Origin: Rhizobium sp. ASV8
GTDB taxonomy: Bacteria; Pseudomonadota; Alphaproteobacteria; Rhizobiales; Rhizobiaceae
Length of the DNA stretch: 34,012 nucleotides
Direction: 5' to 3'
Assembly (NCBI RefSeq): GCF_016429255.1
Contig: NZ_JAELUG010000079.1
Location: 1 to 34,012 of the forward strand
Positions 1 through 5,036 of the stretch are shown in pieces; the first letter of the stretch is position 1; the number at the start of each line of letters is the position of its first letter. The translations under genes and the position numbers were made by a program. The notes below the pieces were generated by a model, which saw nothing but the letters and a program-made list of their open reading frames with translations, was not told the origin of the DNA and made no database searches.

Positions 1-75
1 CTGCGCAATACCCACAAGCAGGAGAGGGAGGGTCAGCACGGCGGACTTCAGACTTAAACCATTCAAACGGGACAT
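1..75 (-). CDS. N-terminal fragment of an exported or membrane protein (partial)
   Basis: An ATG on the reverse strand at 75 opens a frame that runs off the left edge of the window. The 25 visible residues start MSRLNGLSLKSAV and continue with a leucine/valine-rich stretch ending in IAQ. This is a basic start followed by a hydrophobic core, as in a signal peptide or first membrane segment. The Shine-Dalgarno match is weak (GGTGTC just upstream). It would be transcribed divergently from the esterase gene at 332. Too little is visible to assign a family. Confidence 0.35.
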   Translation of the reverse strand, partial: MSRLNGLSLKSAVLTLPLLLVGIAQ

Positions 76-331
76 TTTGACACCGGGCTTGTGATCGCGT
101 GTTGGCGGCTGATTGCCACATCACTATTGTCGGGTTGATGGCGATTTTGCGTTCATCTTTCACCGCGTCGTGCCGGCTTCCGATCTTATTCGCCGTACAT
201 CCGGCAGGCGCCGCGGCAATGCTTGCGTCGCTGGCGATCTATCCCGTCATTCCCGCTGCTTGACACAAGGCGCAATTCTGCGACCGTAGCATCGCGACAT
301 CCCGTTCGGCCTTGAGGGAAAAGGCTTATCT
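76..331. other. Intergenic region between divergent genes
   Basis: About 256 bases without a supported gene. It must carry the promoters of the left-edge gene and of the esterase. A TTGACA lies at 260-265, but the nearest -10-like hexamer (TAGCAT, 287-292) is 21 bases away, too far for a convincing sigma70 pair. A short open stretch beginning with ATG near 138 lacks a ribosome site and family resemblance. Confidence 0.4.
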
Positions 332-1378
332 ATGAATGAGTTCCGGCCACCGTGTTGTATATCCCGCCTTGCCCTGGCAACCGTTGTCGTGGGAGCCATG
401 AGCCTCTTTGCCGCCGTATCGGCGTCGGCAGATGACACGACGGATTTGCCGCCTCAGACCAAGGCATCGAGTGAACAGGTCGAGAAGCTGATCAGCGCCA
501 TACGTGACAATGGCGCGATGTCCGACAAGGATCTGTTGCAGCGGCGAGCGGATTTCGAGAAGCTTATGGCGTCGACACCGGATGCGACGCGCGTGCAGAT
601 CCGCCGCGTTGATGCAAACGGGGTCGATGCCGACCTCATCTGGCCGGCCCGGCTGCACCATCCGATTGGCCGGCGTGCCATTCTCTATCTGCATGGCGGC
701 GGCTTCTATAGCGGTTCTCTCAGGACGCACCGAAATATCGCCTCCGCACTCGCCAAGGCGGCCTCCGCAGATGTTTTGCTCATCGATTACCGTCTTGCGC
801 CCGACTACAGCTTCCCGGCACAGATCGACGATTGCGTTGCCGCTTACCGCTGGTTGACGACATCGGGATACAAGCCGGGAAACATCGTCATTGCGGGTGA
901 GTCAGTCGGGGCGACCCTGGCAATCGAGGTCGTCCTCAATCAGATGCGCCTTTCAGGGCCACTTCCCGCAGCCGTTATCGCCATGAGCCCGGTCACCGAT
1001 TTTGGCGCATCGGGACCGTCGCTGATTGCCAACGCCGCCAATGATCCCTTCATGGGCAAGGACGAGTTGGCGACCATTCGCCGTGCATTTGCACGCGACC
1101 ATTCTGCGGTGGATCCTGCCTTGTCGCCGCTTTACGCCAAATTTGCTGGTTTTCCTCCGCTGCTAATACAGGTTAGTTCGCGCGAGACGCTGCTCGACGA
1201 CAGCAAGCGGTTGGCGGACAAGGTGCGGGAGGCGAATGGCAATGTTGATCTGGAAATCTGGCCCGGCATGACCCACCAGTGGCAGATTTTCCCCTTCTGG
1301 CTGGACGATGCCAGAAGGGCGATCGGGAGAGCCGCTGAGTTCGCTATTTTGCATTTTGCGGACAAGCCCGGGCAATAG
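332..1378 (+). CDS. Exported alpha/beta hydrolase, HSL-type esterase
   Basis: A 348-residue alpha/beta hydrolase of the hormone-sensitive-lipase type, probably hydrolysing short-chain carboxylic esters. Residues 1-34 form a signal peptide (basic start, hydrophobic core, ASA-DD), so the mature enzyme should be periplasmic. The oxyanion-hole motif HGGG is at 121-124, followed by YRLAP at 153-157 as in this family. The nucleophile is Ser191 in GESVG. The acid is Glu285 or Asp289/290 in RETLLDD, and the base is His315 in GMTHQW. The ATG at 332 has AAAAGG a few bases upstream. The gene stands alone ahead of another alpha/beta hydrolase. The natural substrate cannot be read from the sequence. Confidence 0.85.
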   Translation: MNEFRPPCCISRLALATVVVGAMSLFAAVSASADDTTDLPPQTKASSEQVEKLISAIRDNGAMSDKDLLQRRADFEKLMASTPDATRVQIRRVDANGVDADLIWPARLHHPIGRRAILYLHGGGFYSGSLRTHRNIASALAKAASADVLLIDYRLAPDYSFPAQIDDCVAAYRWLTTSGYKPGNIVIAGESVGATLAIEVVLNQMRLSGPLPAAVIAMSPVTDFGASGPSLIANAANDPFMGKDELATIRRAFARDHSAVDPALSPLYAKFAGFPPLLIQVSSRETLLDDSKRLADKVREANGNVDLEIWPGMTHQWQIFPFWLDDARRAIGRAAEFAILHFADKPGQ

Positions 1379-1470
1379 GCCAGGGCGGCGGTCCGACCAT
1401 CCATGGTCAGGCAATCATATGGTTCGGTGAGACGGAGTTTCATTGGCCGATGCCGTTCAAGCAAAATATA

Positions 1471-1480
1471 TATCGCGATA
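1471..1480. promoter_or_regulatory. TATCGCGATA palindrome, distal operator copy
   Basis: Perfect 10-bp palindrome TATCGCGATA in an AT-rich stretch 115 bases upstream of the haloperoxidase start. The same decamer recurs exactly 70 bases downstream, which argues for a dimeric regulator's operator. The regulator is not in the window as far as I can tell. Confidence 0.5.
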
Positions 1481-1538
1481 AATAATTGGAAGATAAATTT
1501 TATTGTAGACAGCGCGATGGAAGCCCGCTATGCATATC

Positions 1539-1567
1539 AATATCGCGATAATAAATCGCGCGATATT
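1539..1567. promoter_or_regulatory. Proximal TATCGCGATA copy inside a larger inverted repeat
   Basis: AATATCGCG (1539-1547) and CGCGATATT (1559-1567) form 9-bp perfect inverted arms. The left arm overlaps a second full TATCGCGATA (1541-1550), and the right arm overlaps ATCGCGCGAT (1555-1564), itself a palindrome. The block ends 18 bases before the ATG at 1586, so an occupying protein would sit on the promoter or the translation start. Confidence 0.5.
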
Positions 1568-1585
1568 AAATACGTGGAGATTGAA

Positions 1586-2554
1586 ATGAGCCAGTCGATC
1601 CATCAAGCTACTCGCCGGGCTGTCATGGCGGCAGGGCTCGGTCTTGCCGCCGCAGCCGCCACGCCCTTCGCTCAACCTGCACAAGCCTCTACAAAGCAAT
1701 CTTCGAAAGGTAAGGACACAATGAGCAGCAACACGATCACCACCAAGGACGGAACTCAGATCTTCTACAAGGATTGGGGAACGGGTCAGCCGATCGTCTT
1801 TCATCACGGATGGCCGCTAAGCTCGGATGACTGGGATGCCCAGATGCTGTTTTTCCTCAATCAGGGCTATCGCGTCATCGCTCACGACCGCCGTGGCCAT
1901 GGCCGTTCGAGCCAGACGGCGACCGGCAACGAGATGGATACCTATGCCGCCGATGTGGCGGCGTTGACGGAACATCTGGGCCTCAAAGGGGCTATCCATG
2001 TCGGCCATTCGACCGGCGGTGGCGAAGTCGCTCGCTACGTGGCGCAATATGGCGGCCACGGACGTGTTTCGAAGGCGGTTTTGATCGGTGCGGTGCCGCC
2101 GATCATGGTCAAGTCTGACAAGAATCCCGGCGGCTTGCCGTTGGAAGTGTTCGACGGCTTCCGCACAGCGCTTGCCGCCAATCGCGCTCAGTTCTTCCGC
2201 GATATCCCGGCCGGCCCGTTCTATGGCTTCAATCGCCCCGGTGCTGCGGTGTCGCAGGGCGTGATCGACAATTGGTGGCGCCAAGGCATGATGGGCGGCA
2301 CCAAGGCACACTACGATTGCATCAAGGCCTTCTCGGAAACCGACTTCACCGAAGATCTGAAAAAGATCGAAGTGCCGACGCTCGTCATGCATGGCGATGA
2401 CGACCAGATCGTGCCGATCGCGGACTCAGCGCTTCTCTCGGTCAAACTGCTGAAGAACGGCACGCTGAAAATCTACAAGGGCTTCCCGCACGGCATGGCC
2501 ACCACGCATGCGGATACCATCAATGCGGATCTGCTGGCTTTCTTCAAGGCCTGA
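1586..2554 (+). CDS. Tat-exported alpha/beta hydrolase, non-heme chloroperoxidase type
   Basis: A 322-residue protein of the non-heme haloperoxidase/esterase branch of alpha/beta hydrolases. Residues 1-35 look like a twin-arginine signal: TRRAVMAAGLGL followed by an alanine-rich core. The catalytic domain follows, with HHGWPLS near 74, nucleophile Ser142 in GHSTGG, acid Asp273 in HGDDDQIVP and base His302 in GFPHGM. The ATG at 1586 was chosen because GTGGAG lies just upstream and the Tat motif starts there; the frame stays open back to 1403, but that part has no resemblance to a protein start. Family members normally begin near MSSNTITTKDGTQ, which here is Met46 at 1721, preceded by AAAGGTAAGGA. 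A cytosolic 277-residue form could therefore also be made. Whether it perhydrolyses or simply hydrolyses esters is unknown. Confidence 0.85.
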   Translation: MSQSIHQATRRAVMAAGLGLAAAAATPFAQPAQASTKQSSKGKDTMSSNTITTKDGTQIFYKDWGTGQPIVFHHGWPLSSDDWDAQMLFFLNQGYRVIAHDRRGHGRSSQTATGNEMDTYAADVAALTEHLGLKGAIHVGHSTGGGEVARYVAQYGGHGRVSKAVLIGAVPPIMVKSDKNPGGLPLEVFDGFRTALAANRAQFFRDIPAGPFYGFNRPGAAVSQGVIDNWWRQGMMGGTKAHYDCIKAFSETDFTEDLKKIEVPTLVMHGDDDQIVPIADSALLSVKLLKNGTLKIYKGFPHGMATTHADTINADLLAFFKA

Positions 2555-2571
2555 TCCGACTGAAAGACGGG

Positions 2572-2593
2572 GCGCCCGCCATAAGGCGGGCGC
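2572..2593. terminator. Hairpin between convergent genes
   Basis: Perfect 9-bp stem GCGCCCGCC/GGCGGGCGC with an ATAA loop, 17 bases after the haloperoxidase stop. There is no strong T-tract on either side. It lies between a forward and a reverse gene and probably ends transcription of both. Confidence 0.55.
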
Positions 2594-2631
2594 TTCACAG
2601 CCTGCCGGGTGCTGTTCCCACCCCTGCCTTT

Positions 2632-2805
2632 TCAGCTGTCGAGTTTCAACGAGAGCTGAACGGCGCGCGGCAAGGGCGGAAGCGGCCGGCTGATTTCGAC
2701 ACGGCGCGTCCAGCTGGCGCGCCGTTCCTGTTCGCGCTCCCGAAGGGCCTTCGAGACAGCGACAAATGTCATTGCACGTTCGATGACTTGCTCGGCTTTT
2801 GTCAT
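2632..2805 (-). CDS. Small basic protein, 57 residues, behind an SOS-like box
   Basis: Not recognised. The reverse-strand ATG at 2805 has GGAG six bases upstream; an in-frame ATG at 2817 has nothing comparable. The protein starts MTKAEQVIERAMTF. It is helical and charged in the middle (ALREREQERRASWTRR) and proline-rich towards the end. It has no signal peptide or membrane segment. A GTTC-N7-GTTC box at 2820-2834 lies 15 bases upstream of the ATG, where a repressor would cover the promoter or transcript start. This suggests LexA control and a DNA-damage role, but that is inference from one box. It is not next to a known SOS gene. Confidence 0.55.
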   Translation of the reverse strand: MTKAEQVIERAMTFVAVSKALREREQERRASWTRRVEISRPLPPLPRAVQLSLKLDS

Positions 2806-2819
2806 GGAAAACTCCATTT

Positions 2820-2834
2820 GTTCACTTTATGTTC
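2820..2834 (-). promoter_or_regulatory. Candidate LexA (SOS) box GTTC-N7-GTTC
   Basis: GTTC at 2820-2823 and 2831-2834 are separated by exactly seven bases (GAAC-N7-GAAC on the gene's strand). This is the LexA site of alphaproteobacteria such as Rhizobium, Caulobacter and Rhodobacter. Eight fixed bases would occur about once by chance in 34 kb counting both orientations, so its place directly before a start codon is the main support. Confidence 0.5.
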
Positions 2835-2942
2835 TCATGAAGAATTCATATTGTCAAGACAGAGGTGAATGCCGCCCAGCCTCTCCGCTTGCAGCGCGAG
2901 GCGCGTCGCAATCTGTGCGGAACGATCCAATGCCGGGTTCCC

Positions 2943-3049
2943 TAGAGCATGTCGCGCAAAAGTGTGCGGCGGCTTTTGCGGCCACGACATGCGTGAAATC
3001 AAAGAGCTAAAGCGCGTGAAGCAAATCTTAGAGATCGCGACGCGCTTTA
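2943..3049. repeat. Rhizobial intergenic mosaic repeat (RIME-like)
   Basis: Starts TAGAGCATGTCGCGC. The first hairpin has arms GCATGTCG (2947-2954) plus CGCAAAAG (2955-2962) pairing with CTTTTGCG (2973-2980) and CGACATGC (2985-2992), with a 4-base bulge. The second has TAAAGCGCG (3008-3016) against CGCGCTTTA (3041-3049). The AGAGCATGTCGCGCAAAAG opening and the AAAGCGCG module are familiar from repeated intergenic elements of rhizobia. No gene is supported in it. Confidence 0.6.
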
Positions 3050-3303
3050 AGCGAATGTCAGATCGCGCTTATGCTCTATGGGCGGTTTGCGGGTTGTCGC
3101 CTCCCCCGATCCGCTCGCATTTCTCCGCCGCACACTTCCTGAAATCGGAAGTGATCTAAGGACCAAATCATGCGGCCGATCCAAAGTGCTGTGGCGACCT
3201 TGCCGCGTCACATATGATACGCGGCGCTGTAGCGGCAGGGCAGGGTGGGTTGTTTGCCTGTTGAAGCCAGGAGACTTTCAAGCCGTGCCGTAGTGTCGGC
3301 AAC
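3050..3303. other. Intergenic region with no supported gene
   Basis: About 250 bases between the mosaic repeat and the terminator at 3304. Short open frames exist on both strands, but none has a ribosome site or family resemblance. I see no promoter pair or strong hairpin in it. Confidence 0.4.
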
Positions 3304-3334
3304 AAAAAAGGCCGGAGCGAAACGCGCCGACCTT
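3304..3334 (-). terminator. Rho-independent terminator of the short transcript
   Basis: On the reverse strand AAGGTCGG pairs with CCGGCCTT (8 bp, one G-U), and the hairpin runs straight into a run of six T. Stem and position closely resemble the terminator after cspA at 4296-4320. Confidence 0.7.
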
Positions 3335-3356
3335 CCTGAAGTCGCTTCCAAACCAA

Positions 3357-3377
3357 TGCCAGTACATCCGTGGTCAG
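3357..3377. repeat. 21-nt direct repeat, copy 1
   Basis: Identical over 21 bases to 4341-4361; it contains CCAGTACATCCGTGGTCA. The flanking bases differ on both sides. In both places the block lies on the reverse strand shortly before a terminator with an AAGGTCGG/CCGGCCTT stem. A 21-base chance match in 34 kb is not expected. Confidence 0.85.
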
Positions 3378-3418
3378 AAGAAGAAAGCGAACCGAACATT
3401 GCGAGCGTCAAATTTCAT
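3374..3418 (-). CDS. Possible 14-residue peptide inside the short transcript
   Basis: An ATG at 3418 preceded by GGTGAG at about 5 bases encodes MKFDARNVRFAFFF and stops at 3374-3376, within the shared 21-nt block. It starts about 20 bases after the predicted transcript start. The length is too short to judge by composition. It could be a real small protein, a leader peptide, or chance. Confidence 0.3.
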   Translation of the reverse strand: MKFDARNVRFAFFF

Positions 3419-3445
3419 CAGCGCTCACCAGCAACGTTCTATCCC

Positions 3446-3474
3446 TATATAGACCATCATTCCGGTCATTGCAA
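3446..3474 (-). promoter_or_regulatory. Sigma70-like promoter for the short transcript
   Basis: On the reverse strand TTGCAA (3469-3474), then 17 bases, then TATATA (3446-3451). Both hexamers are self-complementary, so strand is decided by the terminator lying on the reverse-strand side. Confidence 0.55.
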
Positions 3475-3677
3475 GTGTTGTGAAATTTATTTCTAATGAT
3501 CGGTAATTGGGGTGGCGCTGATGGAACGATTTTCGATAGCGCTGCAAGGCGAACCGGGATTGACCGGGCAGGTATGGCAATGGGCATGAGGTTAGCTCAG
3601 GTCGATTCGAAGCTGGATTTGCTCTCCCCTTCGCGACGACCAGGCCATTGCCGATGACCTCTCGGAGATAGCCCAAT
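3475..3677. other. Intergenic region with no supported gene
   Basis: About 200 bases between the short-transcript promoter and the stop of the 76-residue gene. A reverse-strand open frame (3425-3676) crosses it and the promoter, but has mixed composition and no ribosome site. Nothing else stands out. Confidence 0.4.
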
Positions 3678-3908
3678 CTATACGCTACTGCGGCGTACGG
3701 CCTTTTTCTTTTCCTTTGCCGGCTTGTCGGCCTTCAGTTCTTCCGTGGCTTCCTGCTGTAAACGCAGAGCGCGCAGGGCTTCGGTTTTCTTTTCTCGCGC
3801 GGTATTTTCCGCCGCAACGATGCTTTTTGCCAGGCTATCGGTCGTCGTAGCCTTATCGTTACGGATGGATGCGGTCTTCTTGAAGAATTGTCCTTTGGTA
3901 GCGGTCAT
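3678..3908 (-). CDS. Small lysine-rich helical protein, 76 residues
   Basis: Function not recognised. The start at 3908 has an excellent ribosome site (AAAGGAG five to six bases before ATG). The protein opens MTATKGQFFKKTASIRNDKA. It then has a long charged helix with heptad-like alanine/leucine spacing (residues about 22-60) and a very basic tail AKEKKKAVRR. There is no signal peptide or cysteine. The charge and helix suggest a nucleic-acid or membrane-surface associated small protein, but this is only composition. It follows the 97-residue gene on the same strand with a 61-base gap. Confidence 0.6.
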   Translation of the reverse strand: MTATKGQFFKKTASIRNDKATTTDSLAKSIVAAENTAREKKTEALRALRLQQEATEELKADKPAKEKKKAVRRSSV

Positions 3909-3969
3909 GATCGCTCCTTTCTGCTGGCGGCAAATGCGGACCTTTGTTCGGGCACAGGCAGATTAGGCC

Positions 3970-4263
3970 CTATCGGATGACTTGCTTTCTGGTTCCCTTG
4001 CCAAGGGGTTTCAGCCACGGCTCTGCTTTGGATGACGCCGATCCCGATTGGTCGGTGAGTGGATCCGTGCAGAGTTTCTCGATTTCCGTCGCCGAAATAC
4101 GCCGTTCGAAGCTCTCGTGCGTGAAGCGAACCTGGTAGTTGGCGTCGTCAGTTTCGGAGGGAAGCAGACTCAATATGCGGCATACCCTCGGCGCTGCCTT
4201 TAGTCGGGTGAGATCGGCCTTCATGACCACGAGGTCGCCGATCGAATATTTCATTCCGCTCAT
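3970..4263 (-). CDS. Conserved-looking hypothetical protein, 97 residues
   Basis: Starts MSGMKYSIGDLVVMKADLTRLK and continues CRILSLLPSETDDANYQVRF, then a charged stretch HESFERRISATEIEKL and a basic C-terminus. The YSIGDLVVMK...YQVRF pattern resembles small SH3-like beta proteins, with a KOW-like GDLV start. I recall similar short proteins in rhizobia, but no function is known to me. Start chosen at ATG 4263 with GGGGAT upstream; the internal Met4 is possible. It lies 3' of cspA on the same strand, separated by the cspA terminator, so it is probably transcribed separately. Confidence 0.6.
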   Translation of the reverse strand: MSGMKYSIGDLVVMKADLTRLKAAPRVCRILSLLPSETDDANYQVRFTHESFERRISATEIEKLCTDPLTDQSGSASSKAEPWLKPLGKGTRKQVIR

Positions 4264-4295
4264 CGCATCCCCATACTGATGGTTCGCAGAAATAC

Positions 4296-4320
4296 AAAAG
4301 GCCGGGGTTGCCCCGACCTT
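4296..4320 (-). terminator. Rho-independent terminator of cspA
   Basis: On the reverse strand AAGGTCGGGG pairs with CCCCGGCCTT over 10 bp (one G-U) with a CAA loop, then TTTTGT. It lies about 56 bases after the cspA stop. Confidence 0.75.
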
Positions 4321-4340
4321 TCCGTCACTTAGATCATTGC

Positions 4341-4361
4341 TGCCAGTACATCCGTGGTCAG
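4341..4361. repeat. 21-nt direct repeat, copy 2 (cspA 3' region)
   Basis: Second copy of the block at 3357-3377, here between the cspA stop codon and the cspA terminator, on the same strand relation to the terminator as copy 1. Confidence 0.85.
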
Positions 4362-4376
4362 CATGATGAATGACAA

Positions 4377-4586
4377 TTAGATGGCTTTCAGATTGTCAGC
4401 AGAGCTCTTGCCGGTCTTGCGATCGCGTACCAGCTCGTAGCTCACCTTCTGACCTTCTGCGAGAGAATTCATGCCAGCGCGCTCAACGGCGGAAATGTGA
4501 ACGAACACATCCGTCGCGCCATCTTCGGGCTGAATGAAGCCAAAGCCCTTGGCGCTGTTGAACCACTTTACGGTTCCTGAAGTCAT
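4377..4586 (-). CDS. cspA: Cold-shock domain protein
   Basis: A 69-residue single cold-shock domain, the usual length for the family. It binds single-stranded RNA/DNA and acts as an RNA chaperone. The RNA-binding motifs are visible: RNP1 as KGFGFI at residues 13-18 and RNP2 as VFVHI at 27-31, after TVKWFNSAKG. The start ATG at 4586 has AAAGGA seven bases upstream. The leader holds a perfect 10-bp hairpin (4622-4644), and the 3' region holds the 21-nt block and a strong terminator, so it is a single-gene transcript. Rhizobia carry several csp paralogues; which one this is cannot be told here. Confidence 0.93.
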   Translation of the reverse strand: MTSGTVKWFNSAKGFGFIQPEDGATDVFVHISAVERAGMNSLAEGQKVSYELVRDRKTGKSSADNLKAI

Positions 4587-4621
4587 GGTTGATTCCTTTC
4601 AATTAGGCACAGAATTTCTTT

Positions 4622-4644
4622 CTGCTGAAAGGTTCTTTCAGCAG
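4622..4644 (-). promoter_or_regulatory. Hairpin in the cspA leader
   Basis: CTGCTGAAAG pairs perfectly with CTTTCAGCAG around a 3-base loop, 36 bases before the cspA ATG. Structured 5' leaders control csp mRNA stability and translation with temperature in other bacteria; here the role is inferred. Confidence 0.45.
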
Positions 4645-5036
4645 TATTGCAAACCGAAATTGAAAGAAAATTCGCGCCACGCTTTCGCGCCAACAAAGAT
4701 CATCAAGCAAGATCGACGGTTACTAACATAAGGGCGAAATAGGGCGAAGGCAAGACTACATTTCGAAGTCGATGAGCCAAACTGCGTTGCCCCTGATGGT
4801 TGCAGAAAATCGGTGCGAAGTCTGCGGCTTTTGTGACTGTATCCGTCGCATTCGATTGGCGTTCGGCGAGTGTCCGGCACCGGCCTGCTCCGGAGGCCTT
4901 CTCATATATCGGTGCTGCTCGAACCATATCTCGAGGAGTGCAAACGTGGTGCACGCGTCCGGCTTCGGCTTCAAAAGCAGCTATCGGCAAGGAGGAAGTA
5001 TCGTCCTCCTTGCGTGATTGTTGCAGAGATGGTGTG
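4645..5036. other. Intergenic region upstream of cspA
   Basis: About 390 bases that should hold the cspA promoter. I see a tandem AGGGCGAA (around 4732-4747) and a hairpin at 4987-5013. A reverse-strand open frame at 4756-4974 (72 codons from TTG) has no clear ribosome site and no recognised family. It is left as non-coding with some doubt. Confidence 0.35.
4987..5013 (-). terminator. Hairpin after the siderophore operon
   Basis: GCAAGGAGGA (4987-4996) pairs perfectly with TCCTCCTTGC (5004-5013) around a 7-base loop, 24 bases past the stop of the last gene of the reverse-strand siderophore operon. Only a short T-run follows, so it is a likely but imperfect terminator. Confidence 0.5.

Larger units (their letters stand above)
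3304..3440 (-). ncRNA. Candidate small RNA or leader-type transcript, about 135 nt
   Basis: A compact reverse-strand transcription unit. It has a sigma70-like promoter (TTGCAA, 17-base spacer, TATATA at 3446-3474), a start expected near 3439, and an intrinsic terminator at 3304-3334. Inside is a 21-nt block (3357-3377) found once more in the cspA 3' region (4341-4361). It also holds a 14-codon ORF with its own ribosome site, whose stop codon lies in the 21-nt block. It may act as a non-coding RNA, as mRNA for the peptide, or as the leftover 3' end of a lost csp-like gene. Transcription is inferred from these signals only. Confidence 0.5.

Noticed and set aside
1463..1567. AT-rich block with repeated TATCGCGATA as a possible replication origin or DnaA region
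   Set aside because: No DnaA-box-like nonamers or origin genes nearby; a promoter/operator array fits better.
1403..1585. Upstream extension of the haloperoxidase-like gene to ATG 1403
   Set aside because: The added residues have no protein-like pattern, cover the palindromic operators, and the ATG at 1586 has GGAG and starts a Tat signal.
3208..3411. 67-codon reverse frame across the short transcript
   Set aside because: TTG start and it reads through the intrinsic terminator; the 14-codon ORF has the better ribosome site.
4756..4974. 72-codon reverse frame upstream of cspA
   Set aside because: TTG start without a ribosome site, no recognisable family; kept only as a doubt in the intergenic note.
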